From Gemmatimonadota bacterium (lineage in GTDB: Bacteria; Gemmatimonadota; Gemmatimonadetes; Longimicrobiales; Gaopeijiaceae), in NCBI GenBank assembly GCA_029262115.1, contig JAJCZZ010000084.1:1-64000 (forward strand): 64,000 nucleotides of DNA, read 5' to 3'. The position numbers and the translations under genes are program-made. The notes under the pieces are model-generated. The model was not told where the DNA came from. It saw only the letters and a list, made by a program, of their open reading frames with translations, and searched no databases. Below are positions 34,606 to 43,460 of the stretch, one piece after another. Numbering within the stretch: the stretch's first letter is position 1; each line of letters opens with the position of its first letter.

Positions 34606-35865
34606 CTAGTCGCTCGGGTCGAGCAGCGCGGCCAGCTCTTCGGGCGAGAGGTCGTCCACCGAACGCGACCCCATACCCTGCGGCGCCCGGGAATTCCTTC
34701 CCCGCCTCGGCGCGGCTCGGTCTTCGGTCTGGGGCGTGCCGGCGTAGTCGTACTCGGGAAGGTGGACGCGTTCGACACTGCGTCCAAGCCGATACTCGAG
34801 GGTCTTCATAGCGCCGAGATCTCCGGCCGTGACGAGCGTGACGGCCGTTCCCTCCGCTCCGGCTCGACCGGTTCGCCCGATCCGGTGGACGTAATCCTCG
34901 GGGTCCTGCGGGATGTCGTAGTTCACGACGTGGCTGATCCCGTCGACGTCCAGGCCGCGCTGGGCGATGTCGGTGGCGACCAGCACCCGGACGCTCCCAG
35001 TCGCGAACCGATCGAGCGCGCGCGTGCGGTGCTTCATCTGGCGATCCGAGTGCATCACGTCCGCCTTGATGCCCTCTCGCTGCAGTCGAGACTCGAGTAC
35101 GTCGGCGCCCGCCTTCGTGCGGGTGAAGACCAGGACCTGGCTCCACCCTTTCTGCTTCAGAAGATTGAGCAAAAGGTCCGGCTTCTTCTCCGGCTTGACC
35201 GAATAGAAGACCTCGGTGACTCCCTCGGCCGTCGTGCCGGCCGGCGTCGCTTCGATCCAGACGGCGTCGCGCGTGATGCGCGTGGCGAGGTCGTGGACCC
35301 CGTTGGGCATCGTCGCGCTGAACAACATGGTCTGGCGCTTCTTCGGCATGCCGCGTAGGCACTGCTCGATCTGCGGTCGGAAGCCCATGTCGAGCATCCG
35401 GTCCGCCTCGTCGAGCACCAGATAGTTGACGTTCGAAAGGTCGACCCGATTCGACTGCATGTGGTCGATGAAGCGACCCGGAGTGGCCACGATGACCTCG
35501 TAGCCATCCTCAAGCGCCTTGATCTGAGGCCCGTATCCAACACCGCCGTAGATGGCTTCGACCCGAATATTCGTCCCCTTGGACAGAGACTCGGTGTCCT
35601 CTGCCACCTGTTGGGCCAGCTCGCGCGTCGGGCACAGCACCAGTACCTGCAGACCCTTACCCGCCTGAAGCCGCTCGAGGGCCGGAATCATGAAGGCGCC
35701 CGTCTTGCCCGTACCCGTCTGGGCAATTCCGACGACGTCGTTGCCCTCCAATCCGGGCAGAATGGCCTTGGCCTGAATCGGCGTCGGCGTCGTCCATCCC
35801 TGGGCCTCGATCGCAGCGAGGCGCTCCTCGCTCAACTTCAACTCACGAAAACTCGTTGCTTCCAC
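34606..35865 (-). CDS. DEAD-box RNA helicase
   Basis: This 419-residue helicase has all motifs in order: Q motif (WTTPTPIQAKAILPGLEGND), I AQTGTGKT, Ia PTRELAQQ, Ib TPGR, II DEAD (LVLDEADRMLDMGF), III SAT, IV TRTKAG, V ATDIAQRGLDVDG and VI HRIGRTGR. The C-terminal tail is basic and disordered. It unwinds structured RNA in ribosome or mRNA metabolism. The start at 35865 is GTG with a GGAG site six bases away and is the first position matching the family. The frame is open upstream but without homology. Confidence 0.95.
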   Translation of the reverse strand: MEATSFRELKLSEERLAAIEAQGWTTPTPIQAKAILPGLEGNDVVGIAQTGTGKTGAFMIPALERLQAGKGLQVLVLCPTRELAQQVAEDTESLSKGTNIRVEAIYGGVGYGPQIKALEDGYEVIVATPGRFIDHMQSNRVDLSNVNYLVLDEADRMLDMGFRPQIEQCLRGMPKKRQTMLFSATMPNGVHDLATRITRDAVWIEATPAGTTAEGVTEVFYSVKPEKKPDLLLNLLKQKGWSQVLVFTRTKAGADVLESRLQREGIKADVMHSDRQMKHRTRALDRFATGSVRVLVATDIAQRGLDVDGISHVVNYDIPQDPEDYVHRIGRTGRAGAEGTAVTLVTAGDLGAMKTLEYRLGRSVERVHLPEYDYAGTPQTEDRAAPRRGRNSRAPQGMGSRSVDDLSPEELAALLDPSD

Positions 35866-36035
35866 GTCCGCTCCGGCGTCGGCCGCTCCGATAGGGCGGC
35901 GCAGATTACGACCCGGGCCATTCCCAGGCCGGGTTTGGCGAAAGGTAACGGGCTTGCTTGCGTGACGTGTAGACTGGCACGAGTTTGGGGCCGACCCGCC
36001 CGCAGACCCACCTTTCAACGCCTATCCGCGGTCCG

Positions 36036-36545
36036 ATGGAATCCTCCGACAACGGGCCCGCCCCCACGTCCGTTCTGTTCGTATGCCTTGGCAATATCTG
36101 CCGGTCCCCGCTGGCCGAAGGTGTCTTCAAGCACCTGCTCGAAGCGGAAGGTCTCTCAAACCGTTTCATCGTCGATTCAGCAGGCACCGGGGGATGGCAT
36201 GTCGGTGAGCCGCCTGACTCCCGCGCAGCCTACGTGGCAGAGAGCCACGGGATCACCCTCGACAGCCACGCGCGGCAGGTTCAGTCGGAGGACACGAACC
36301 GCTTCGACATCCTTGTCGCGATGGACCACGAGAACCTCAGGAACCTCGAACGCATGGCGAGCGAGGAGGAGGGGAGCGCGGAGATCCATCTTCTGCGAGA
36401 GTGGGATCCCGAGAAGTCGGAAGGGGACGAGGTACCGGACCCCTACTACGGAGGTCCGACCGGCTTTGAAAACGTCTACCGCATGATCCACCGGTCGTGT
36501 GAGGGGTTGCTCGAGCATCTGCGGAGCGGAGCGTGGGCTGGCTAG
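36036..36545 (+). CDS. Low-molecular-weight protein-tyrosine phosphatase
   Basis: This roughly 169-residue phosphatase has the P-loop VCLGNICRSPLAEG (C-x5-R-S) near the N-terminus and the general-acid loop with DPYYGGPTGFE near the C-terminus, both required for catalysis. It removes phosphate from tyrosine or from small molecules. The start at 36036 (MESSDNGPAP) is preferred to an upstream ATG with no homology. The stop overlaps the stop of the convergent gene by four bases. Confidence 0.93.
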   Translation: MESSDNGPAPTSVLFVCLGNICRSPLAEGVFKHLLEAEGLSNRFIVDSAGTGGWHVGEPPDSRAAYVAESHGITLDSHARQVQSEDTNRFDILVAMDHENLRNLERMASEEEGSAEIHLLREWDPEKSEGDEVPDPYYGGPTGFENVYRMIHRSCEGLLEHLRSGAWAG

Positions 36546-36826
36546 GAGGCTTCTCGCCCCCTGCGGCCGCCGGCGCGCAGCCGCCTCCATCCCCAATCCA
36601 GGGCGAGCGAGAGGAGCAGCAAGACAGCGAGTATCATCAACCCATTGAACCCGAGGAGAGGCCCGAGGACGAGATGGGCCACATAGGCTGGGGCCAGGAG
36701 CACACGCCAGACGATGGTCGGAGGGACTCCCTGGGATGCCAACGCCATGGCCACCTCCGACGCCACCAGCGCCAACGTCGCCGGATAGCGGGCTATCAGC
36801 CCTACGATCGGGGAGCCGTTACTCAT
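36542..36826 (-). CDS. Small membrane protein
   Basis: The 94-residue protein has two or three hydrophobic helices (LIARYPATLALVASEVAMAL, VLLAPAYVAHLVLGPLLGFN, LMILAVLLLLSLALDWGW) and an arginine-rich end. No family is recognised. It overlaps the phosphatase gene end to end by four bases. Confidence 0.55.
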   Translation of the reverse strand: MSNGSPIVGLIARYPATLALVASEVAMALASQGVPPTIVWRVLLAPAYVAHLVLGPLLGFNGLMILAVLLLLSLALDWGWRRLRAGGRRGREAS

Positions 36827-36905
36827 TACCCATGGTCCGTCACGGATTCAGTCAACCGGCGCGTCCTCCTTCCGGGTCCTCGTGCCCGGCAGTGGCCGCC
36901 CAACT

Positions 36906-37562
36906 CTACCTCCGGACCGCCACCGCCACACCGTCGCCCACCGGAAGGATGGTCGCGTCGAAATGATCGTGGCCGGCCAGCGCGCGGTTGAAGTCCTGGA
37001 GCGCCCGGGTCGCGGCGTCGGCTTCGTCCGAGTCGTCGAGAATCCGACCCTGCCAGAAGACGTTGTCCGCGAGCAACACCCCACCCGGGCGTAGCAGGCG
37101 CTGCGCCTGCTTCAAGTAGACGCCGTAGCGCTCCTTGTCCGCGTCCACGAACATGGCGTCCCACCCGCCGTCCGGCCCGAGCTCCTGGAGGAGGTCGACC
37201 GCGTTTCCCTGCCGGACCTCGACCATCTCCGCCCGACCCGCCCGGTCGATGAACTCCCGAGCGAGGGACGCGTGCTCCGGCTCACTCTCCATGGTCACGA
37301 CGCGCCCGTCGGCGGGAAGAGCCTTGGCGATCCAGAGCGCGGAATATCCTCCGAGCGTCCCGACTTCGACCACGCGACGGGCGCCGACGGCGCGGAGCAG
37401 GATGGACAGCAGATGGCCGGTGCGGGCGGGAACCTGGATCGAAGGGAAACCGCGGGCCTCCTGTTCGGCCCTCAACTCGGCCAAGATCGGATCCTCCCGC
37501 ACAAACAGCGCCTGGGCATAGTCCTCCAACTCCTCGCGCGACGGTCCGGACCGCTCGCTCAC
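36906..37562 (-). CDS. O-methyltransferase (COMT/CCoAMT type)
   Basis: This 218-residue SAM-dependent methyltransferase shows the SAM motif VVEVGTLGGYSALWIAKALP, the aspartate-bearing WDAMFVDADKERYGVYL and DNVFWQGRI, the metal-binding pattern of catechol/caffeoyl-CoA O-methyltransferases. The GTG start at 37562 overlaps the aminotransferase stop by four bases (GTGA), so the two genes form an operon. The substrate is unknown. Confidence 0.9.
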   Translation of the reverse strand: MSERSGPSREELEDYAQALFVREDPILAELRAEQEARGFPSIQVPARTGHLLSILLRAVGARRVVEVGTLGGYSALWIAKALPADGRVVTMESEPEHASLAREFIDRAGRAEMVEVRQGNAVDLLQELGPDGGWDAMFVDADKERYGVYLKQAQRLLRPGGVLLADNVFWQGRILDDSDEADAATRALQDFNRALAGHDHFDATILPVGDGVAVAVRR

Positions 37563-38761
37563 GCCGACGTCCCCGCGCCGACGAGCGCGCCAATCCGGCG
37601 GAATGCCTCTTCGAGCGAGTCGTCCGAAGCGGCGTAGCTCATTCGTACCCACCGGTCGTCGCCGAACGCCGCGCCCGGCACGAGGGCCACCCCCTGCTCC
37701 TTGAGCAGTCGGCTACACCACGCTGTGGCGTCGGTCACCCCGTCGTCGAAGAGGCCGTCCACACGGAAGTAGAGGTAGAACGCCCCCTCCGGCTCGACGA
37801 ATGACACGTCCGGCAGGACCTCGCCCAGTCGCGTCGTGACGAGGTCTCGCCGCCGTCGGAAGGCCCGACCCATCTCGTGAACGGATGCGTCGGCCGCGCC
37901 GGCGTCCGAAAACGCGGCGAGCGCGGCCATCTGGGACGGCGTTGCCGCGTTGGAGGTGATCTGGCTCTGGAGCGACGTGAACTTGGCCGCCAGATCGGGC
38001 TCACAGTAGGAGAAGCCGATCCGCCACCCCGTCATCGCGTAGCTCTTGGACGCGCCGTCGATCAGAACGATGTCGCCCACCCGATCGGCGGCGAGGTCGA
38101 GGATGCCTGCCGCGGCTGGCCGGTCATTCCCGTAATAGATGTTCCGGTAGATCTCGTCGGAGATGAGCACGACTCCGTTCGCCCGGGCCCACTCGGCAAT
38201 CGCCCTGAGTTCACTCAGCGAATAGACCGCCCCAGTAGGGTTGCACGGCGTGTTCAGGATCAACCCCCGGGTCGCGTCCGTGCGAGCCGTGTCGAGCACC
38301 GCCGGCGAGATCTTGAATCCGTCGGCCTCCGGTCCGCTGACGGGGAGCGGGATCGCGCGGGCGATCGTGACGAGGTCAGGGTAGCTCGTCCAGAACGGGG
38401 CGGCCACGAGGACGTGATCGCCGGGCCCGAACAGGCAGAAGATCGAATTGAAGAGGGCCTGCTTGGCACCGGAGCTGACGACGACGCCCTCCCACGGCAG
38501 GTCGTGACCCGCTCGCTCGGAGAGCCGTGCGGCAATGGCTTTTCGCAACTCCGGCACTCCCGCTGGCGGCGTATAGCGGGTCCTGCCCGCCCGAATCCCG
38601 GCGATGGCCGCGTCCGACACGAAAGACGGCGTGTCGAAGTCGGGCTCTCCCGCGCTCAGGTTGATGATGTCGCGCCCCTCCGCTGCGAGCCGCTTGGCCA
38701 ACGTGCTGACGGCGATGGTCGCCGACGGCTTCAGATCTCGAACGTTCGCTGACAGGCGCAT
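37559..38761 (-). CDS. aspC: Aspartate aminotransferase family (class I)
   Basis: This 400-residue PLP enzyme has LSAGEPDFDTPSFVSDAAIA, the substrate-binding RYTPPAGVPELRKAI, NTPCNPTGAVYS, the PLP lysine in GASKSYAMTGWRIGFSYC and a C-terminal arginine region RMSYAASDDSLEEAF. The pattern fits subgroup I-gamma aspartate (or aspartate/prephenate) aminotransferases. The start at 38761 matches the family. It is coupled to the methyltransferase. Confidence 0.9.
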   Translation of the reverse strand: MRLSANVRDLKPSATIAVSTLAKRLAAEGRDIINLSAGEPDFDTPSFVSDAAIAGIRAGRTRYTPPAGVPELRKAIAARLSERAGHDLPWEGVVVSSGAKQALFNSIFCLFGPGDHVLVAAPFWTSYPDLVTIARAIPLPVSGPEADGFKISPAVLDTARTDATRGLILNTPCNPTGAVYSLSELRAIAEWARANGVVLISDEIYRNIYYGNDRPAAAGILDLAADRVGDIVLIDGASKSYAMTGWRIGFSYCEPDLAAKFTSLQSQITSNAATPSQMAALAAFSDAGAADASVHEMGRAFRRRRDLVTTRLGEVLPDVSFVEPEGAFYLYFRVDGLFDDGVTDATAWCSRLLKEQGVALVPGAAFGDDRWVRMSYAASDDSLEEAFRRIGALVGAGTSA

Positions 38762-38890
38762 GGGCTCTCGTGTTCGGCCGGCGGGTCGAACCCGTCGGCG
38801 GTGGGGGGCTCGCAATATTGAGCGCGCGAAAGGGGGAATCAAGGAAGGGGCCCCGCTTTGCGACGCGCCCACCCGGAGTCACCTTCGACC

Positions 38891-39475
38891 ATGTCCATGA
38901 TCGCTGTGCGTCTGTACTACGACCTGATCGACCCGCTTTCCTACCTCCTGGATGTCGAGTGTACCGCCGTGGAGCGGGCGCGTGCCATCCGAGTCGAGCG
39001 GGTGCCCTTCGAGCTACGTCCGCCCCCCGCGGGGCTCATCGACTCCGAGTCACCCGAGTGGCGTGAGCGCTGGGACCTCGCCGAGGATATCGCTGGCGGG
39101 CTCGATATCGTCCTTCGGCGACCGTCCTTCGTTCCATGGAGCCGTAAGGCGCACGAGATGGTGATGCACGCGAAGGAGGTCGGCCACGAGGACGAGGTAC
39201 GTACGCGTCTGTTCCAGGCGACACTCATCGAGGGGCTGGACCTCGGCAGGATCGACGTCCTCGTGGGCCTCGCCCGGGAGATGGGGCTCGACGCCAGCCG
39301 GACCAAGGCCGTCCTGGACGTCGATCGCCACGCGGAGGCAGTGGCCGCCGCCCGCCTCGGCGCAACGGCACACTCCGTGGTCGAAGCCCCCGCGTTCGTA
39401 CGCGGCAGCAGCGTTCTTCGGGGCTTCCACAACCGCGACGCCCTGGACACCTTTCTCCGGGACACTGCCGGCTGA
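38891..39475 (+). CDS. DsbA-superfamily isomerase-like protein (HCCA type) lacking CxxC
   Basis: This 194-residue thioredoxin-fold protein of the DsbA/2-hydroxychromene-2-carboxylate isomerase group matches: AVRLYYDLIDPLSYLLDVEC, KAHEMVMHAKEVGHEDEVRT, LFQATLIEGLDLGRIDVLV and a C-terminal VEAPAFVRGSSVLRGFHNRD with the cis-proline. Where DsbA and FrnE have a CxxC pair the sequence reads DLIDPLSY, so it cannot be a thiol oxidant of the usual kind. The serine fits HCCA isomerases, which use glutathione. Confidence 0.8.
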   Translation: MSMIAVRLYYDLIDPLSYLLDVECTAVERARAIRVERVPFELRPPPAGLIDSESPEWRERWDLAEDIAGGLDIVLRRPSFVPWSRKAHEMVMHAKEVGHEDEVRTRLFQATLIEGLDLGRIDVLVGLAREMGLDASRTKAVLDVDRHAEAVAAARLGATAHSVVEAPAFVRGSSVLRGFHNRDALDTFLRDTAG

Positions 39476-39516
39476 CCGCCGTGGCTGGACCCGACCCTCC
39501 CTCCCAGTAGGACAGA

Positions 39517-39882
39517 ATGGCCGGATATCAACGAAAGACCGCCCTGTCGCCCCGTGAGATCCTCGAGCGCGCGGAGGAGTTTCTTCCCGCGCTGGCCGGA
39601 CTCACCCGTTCGAAGAGTTCCGGCCACGGAGCGACCTACACCGGGGCCGAGGGAACCGTGACCCTGGCCGCACATCGTCATGGTCACTACACGGAGGTCG
39701 TCGCGATGACCGACCGCTTGCGCACGTCACGGGTCGACTACGAGGTGCAGAAGTTTCTCAACCGGCTGCCGTACGAGCCGGGAGACGAAGGCGGTCCCGG
39801 CTCCGGTGAGCCCGACTCCACGCTCCAGGATGAGGCGAACAGCGCGTCTCCCGCTGGCGATATCGCCGCCGAGGCACCGTAA
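39517..39882 (+). CDS. Hypothetical protein
   Basis: This 121-residue protein has a charged N-terminal half (LSPREILERAEEFLPALAGL) and a compact beta-like segment (GTVTLAAHRHGHYTEVVAMT). The C-terminal 40 residues are acidic and low-complexity. It ends three bases before the degenerate DEAD-box gene, so they are likely cotranscribed. No family is recognised. Confidence 0.6.
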   Translation: MAGYQRKTALSPREILERAEEFLPALAGLTRSKSSGHGATYTGAEGTVTLAAHRHGHYTEVVAMTDRLRTSRVDYEVQKFLNRLPYEPGDEGGPGSGEPDSTLQDEANSASPAGDIAAEAP

Positions 39883-39885
39883 CCC

Positions 39886-41466
39886 GTGGACTCCTTTGAA
39901 GCGCTGGGAATCGGGCCGGAACTGGTCGAAGCGCTGGCAGCAGACGGTATCGAACAGCCCACACCCCTCCAGGAGACGGCGATCCCCGTGCTGCGGAGGG
40001 CGAACAACGCCTTGCTAGCGGCCGGTCCCGGGTCGGGAACGTTGATCGCGTGGGGCGCGGCCATCCTCGACGCCCTGGACGGCGAGACTGAGGGGCCCGC
40101 CTGCCTGGTGTTGACACCGACGGCGCAGACAGCCGAGGCACTCGCACGTTCGCTGGCTCCGCTCGCCACCGCGGCAGGGCACTCGGTGGCGGCGCTCGAG
40201 TCCCCCTGGGTCATGCCAGAGCGAGCCCGAGTCCTCTTCGCGACGCCCGCGGCGGCGCTCGCCGCAGCCCGCGGTGGTTCGATTCCGATCGGGTCCATCG
40301 AGTCCCTCATCGTCGACCAGGCCGAGAAGCTCGAGACGCTGGGCCTGTTCCCCGTAGTGGAGAGCGTGCTGGGATTCCTCCCCAAGGAGGGCCAGCGCGT
40401 GGTGACCGCCCTGCCCGTGACGAAAGGCGTGTCCGACTTCGTTGAACGGCACGCACGACGTGCGACCATGATTCCGAGCGCCGCTCCCGAAGCGGGCTCG
40501 GCGGCAGCGTCGTTGAAGCGGGGCGCCATCCGCTTCCGTGTGGTCGCGGAGAACCGAGAAGACGGCGTTCTGGCTACCGTCGCGGAACTCCTCGATGACG
40601 ATGTCCGTCACGTGCTGGTCTTTTCGCGAAGTGAGGACCGCGCCGCCGACCTCGGCGACCACCTCGCGATGCACGGATACGACTCGTCGTCTCCGGGCGA
40701 CGAAACCGCACCGGTCTGGCTTGGCGTGGATGCGCTCGAAGCTCGGGCGGCAGTCAGCGGTGTGACCGGACTGGCGGTGGTCAGCGCCGACGTGCCGGTC
40801 GGTCCCGACGAACTCGATCGGAGGCACGGCATCGCGGACGACGGCGTGGCCGTGATCGTCCCCCGTGAGATTCCCCATCTTCGGGATCTGGCGCGCCGCA
40901 CCGGCTATTCGGTCCAGCCGTTGCCGATGAAGCCCGCCGCGCGACCCGAGGGGCTCCGTGACCTGCGGGACCAGTTGGCCCGGGCCATCGAGCAGGAGGA
41001 CGTGGACGCGTACGCGCTCGTGCTGGAGCCCCTCTTCGAGCAGTACGACGCCGTTCAGGTGGCGGCGGCGGCCACGGCGCTGCTGCGGAAGAAGGTGCCG
41101 GACGCCCCGGTGGCGGCAGCCACGCCGGCGGACGCCGCGGTGCGCTCGGCCCCTGCGTGGGTTCGCGTCTTCCTCAGCGTCGGGGAGCGCGACGGGCTGA
41201 CCCCGGGCGACCTTCTGGGCGCTATCACGGGCGAGGCCGGTGTTCCGGGTGGCAAAGTCGGGAAGATCGAGATCAAGGAGAGCCACTCGCTCGCCGACGT
41301 CGAGGAGTCGGTGGCACGCCAGGTGATCACGGCGTTGAACGGGACGTCGATCCGCGGGCGTGCGGTACGGGCGGATGTCGATCGCCCGCGGCGAAGCGGT
41401 CCGGGCCGGGGGAGTGGCGCAGGCGGCGGCGGTGGTTCTCGTGGAAGGCCGCCTCGACCCACCTGA
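39886..41466 (+). CDS. Degenerate DEAD-box-like protein with DbpA-type RNA-binding domain
   Basis: This 526-residue protein aligns with DEAD-box helicases but its catalytic motifs are lost. Motif I is LLAAGPGSGTLIAW (no lysine), motif II is IVDQAEKLE in place of DEAD, SAT reads TALPV, and motif VI HRxGRxxR reads LARRTGY. The Q-motif (GIEQPTPLQETAIPVL) is intact. The C-terminus has a DbpA/CsdA RRM-like domain (WVRVFLSVGERDGLTPGDLL to VKGRAV-type end) and a glycine-arginine tail. It probably binds RNA without unwinding it. The frame is intact, so the decay is old and the protein may have a selected role. Confidence 0.82.
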   Translation: MDSFEALGIGPELVEALAADGIEQPTPLQETAIPVLRRANNALLAAGPGSGTLIAWGAAILDALDGETEGPACLVLTPTAQTAEALARSLAPLATAAGHSVAALESPWVMPERARVLFATPAAALAAARGGSIPIGSIESLIVDQAEKLETLGLFPVVESVLGFLPKEGQRVVTALPVTKGVSDFVERHARRATMIPSAAPEAGSAAASLKRGAIRFRVVAENREDGVLATVAELLDDDVRHVLVFSRSEDRAADLGDHLAMHGYDSSSPGDETAPVWLGVDALEARAAVSGVTGLAVVSADVPVGPDELDRRHGIADDGVAVIVPREIPHLRDLARRTGYSVQPLPMKPAARPEGLRDLRDQLARAIEQEDVDAYALVLEPLFEQYDAVQVAAAATALLRKKVPDAPVAAATPADAAVRSAPAWVRVFLSVGERDGLTPGDLLGAITGEAGVPGGKVGKIEIKESHSLADVEESVARQVITALNGTSIRGRAVRADVDRPRRSGPGRGSGAGGGGGSRGRPPRPT

Positions 41467-41536
41467 TCCTCGGGCCACGCCAGGGCGTCACGCTGGCGTC
41501 ACCGTGGCCACCCCGTGGTGTCTAAGCGATGCGGAA

Positions 41537-41566
41537 GAGGCCGCGTCGCACTCGCGACGCGGCCTC
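41537..41566. terminator. Bidirectional hairpin between convergent genes
   Basis: Perfect 13-base arms, GAGGCCGCGTCGC and GCGACGCGGCCTC, flank an ACTC loop between the helicase-like gene and the HU gene. It has no clear T tract on either side, but is an unusually strong hairpin and the only one in the gap. Confidence 0.7.
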
Positions 41567-41620
41567 TCACCTCACTGAACACATCGCGGCCTCACGAACC
41601 GGCCGCGTCGGTCGGGCCTC

Positions 41621-41905
41621 CTACTTGATGCCGTCCTTGAGACCCTTACCGGCGCGGAAGCCGGGGGTCTTGGTCGCGGCGATCTTGATGGTCTCGCCCG
41701 TGCGAGGGTTGCGACCCGTACGTGCCTTGCGCTGCTTGGCCTCGAACGTGCCGAACCCGGTGATCTGGACGCGGTCTCCCTTCTTCAACGTCTTGGCGAT
41801 GATGCCGCTACCGGGGGAAAAGAGTGCGTCCACCGCCCGGCCGGCGTCGGCTTTCGTCATGCCGGTCGCCTCGGCAAGGGCGTCCACGAGATCGGACTTG
41901 TTCAT
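41621..41905 (-). CDS. hup: HU-family DNA-binding protein
   Basis: This 94-residue nucleoid protein shows MNKSDLVDALAEATGMTKAD, GRAVDALF, and the DNA-arm GFGTFEAKQRKARTGRNPRT with the intercalating proline region, followed by IAATKTPGFRAGK. It bends and compacts DNA. The start has a strong CAGGAG ribosome site. The frame is open upstream but only this start matches HU. It is monocistronic. Confidence 0.95.
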   Translation of the reverse strand: MNKSDLVDALAEATGMTKADAGRAVDALFSPGSGIIAKTLKKGDRVQITGFGTFEAKQRKARTGRNPRTGETIKIAATKTPGFRAGKGLKDGIK

Positions 41906-42143
41906 CTGGCAACTCCTGTAAGCTGGATGAGGAGGGTATGGGTCGCGGCCCTGGGCCGCCCTGGCGCGGGCCTCAGAGAGTCTCTCCAAGGAGTGCCCAC
42001 CACCTGAAAATGTAAGAGAATCAAGTGTTTCCGGACCCCGCGGGTCAGATGGCTCTACGTTAGGACCCGACCCCTGCAGCGTCAAGGGATAAAGTAGCCG
42101 AAAAGCCGCGCCCCACCTAGCTTCTTGCCGTCCGGGCAGGAAT

Positions 42144-43205
42144 TTGTCCGACATTCCCTCGCCCTCTCGGCGGATAGGCAACGCACGCGTGTCGCACTTC
42201 ATACCTCGTTTTCTGGGGGCCATCCTCGCGTTCCTCGTGCTCACGATCATCGGGAGCGTCGGGTACCTCTTGATCGAGAGCGTCTCACTCCTGGACGCCG
42301 TCTACATGACGGCCATCACACTCACGGCCGTGGGGTATCAGGAGGTCTTTCCGCTCAGCGTGTCGGGCCGCTCCTTCACGATGGGCCTCCTACTGGCCGG
42401 GGTCACATGGTTGGGATTCTGGTTCGCGCTCATCACTTCGTTTCTCGTCGAACTCGACCTCAAGGACGCACTCAGGAGACGCAGACTCGTGAAGGAAATG
42501 GAAGCGCTCAGTGGCCACGTCATTCTTTGCGGTGCGGGCCGGACCGGCCGCCAGGTCGCACAGGAACTTGCAGAAGCGGATAAGCCCTTTATTGCCGTGG
42601 ACCGAAGTGCAACTCGTCTAGCGGATCTGAAGGAGTACCTACCGGACGCCCTCACCCTCGAAGGCGATGCGACGCACGACCAGACCCTGCTCGACGCGGG
42701 GCTCACACGAGCGAGCGGTCTGGTCACCTGCCTGAGCGCCGACGCGGACAACCTGTTCGTCTGCCTCTCGGCGAGGGACCTCGCGGCTGGCGTCACGATC
42801 GTCGCCCGCGCGTACGAAGAGGAGACGCTCGACAAGTTGTACCGGGCGGGAGCCGATCACGTGGTGAGCCCCAACGTCAGCGGAGCGATCCGGATGGCGT
42901 CCATGCTTCTGAGGCCGTCCGTGGTCTCCTTTCTGGACATCGCCACGCGGTCCTCGGAGATGACGCTTCGGGTCGAAGAGGCGGAGGTAAAGGCTCAGTC
43001 GAAGCTGGCGGGACGCACGCTGGAAGAGTCCCGCATTCCCCAGCACACCGGCCTCATCGTCATTGCGGTGAAGAAGGTGGGGGGTGGGGGCCATGGATTC
43101 ACGTTCAATCCGATAGGCTCGACGATGGTCGACGCGGGCGACCGGATCATCGTGCTGGGCCGGCCCGACCAGATTCACGATCTGAAGTCGTTCACCGGCC
43201 AATAA
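42144..43205 (+). CDS. Two-helix K+ channel with TrkA-N (RCK) domains
   Basis: This 353-residue channel has two membrane helices (residues about 20-45 and 75-100) around a pore with filter-like TAVGYQEV, then a cytoplasmic TrkA-N Rossmann domain (HVILCGAGRTGRQVAQELAE) and a TrkA-C domain at about 270-345 (AGRTLEESRIPQHTGLIVIA). It resembles MthK/GsuK-type ligand-gated K+ channels. The filter ends in YQE where the canonical ending is YGD. A TTG start is used; a GTG at 42189 is an alternative. Confidence 0.88.
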   Translation: MSDIPSPSRRIGNARVSHFIPRFLGAILAFLVLTIIGSVGYLLIESVSLLDAVYMTAITLTAVGYQEVFPLSVSGRSFTMGLLLAGVTWLGFWFALITSFLVELDLKDALRRRRLVKEMEALSGHVILCGAGRTGRQVAQELAEADKPFIAVDRSATRLADLKEYLPDALTLEGDATHDQTLLDAGLTRASGLVTCLSADADNLFVCLSARDLAAGVTIVARAYEEETLDKLYRAGADHVVSPNVSGAIRMASMLLRPSVVSFLDIATRSSEMTLRVEEAEVKAQSKLAGRTLEESRIPQHTGLIVIAVKKVGGGGHGFTFNPIGSTMVDAGDRIIVLGRPDQIHDLKSFTGQ

Positions 43206-43241
43206 CGTTCACCGGCTGGTAGCGGACCGACACAAGGCACC

Positions 43242-43457
43242 TCAAGACGACGAGGTGCCGGACCACTCTCCATCGTCACGACGGCGCTTGAACAGCGAGT
43301 AAAGAAAGAACACCACGGCCGCAATGACGGCGATCTTTACCGTGAGCATCATGAGCCCGAAGAAGAGGGCGAGAATCGGGAACATGAGCATGCCGAAAAG
43401 CTTCACCAGAAGCAGCCCCCCGAGTCCGGCAACTGTGAGTGTCGCGAACGCTCTCAT
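43242..43457 (-). CDS. Small two-helix membrane protein
   Basis: The 71-residue protein has one long hydrophobic region (LTVAGLGGLLLVKLFGMLMF, then ILALFFGLMMLTVKIAVIAA) and a basic tail. A GGAGG ribosome site lies six bases before the ATG at 43457 and three before an ATG at 43460. I chose 43457. The function is unknown. Confidence 0.65.
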   Translation of the reverse strand: MRAFATLTVAGLGGLLLVKLFGMLMFPILALFFGLMMLTVKIAVIAAVVFFLYSLFKRRRDDGEWSGTSSS

Positions 43458-43460
43458 CAT

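Noticed and set aside
38771-38800. A GGGTTCGACCC-like T-arm sequence on the minus strand, possible tRNA
   Set aside because: No acceptor, D or anticodon stems can be formed around it within about 75 bases, and it lies directly upstream of a good gene start.
40015-41478. A long minus-strand frame opposite the DEAD-box-like gene
   Set aside because: Its sequence is His/Arg/Gly-rich with no domain pattern, and the plus-strand frame has clear helicase homology.
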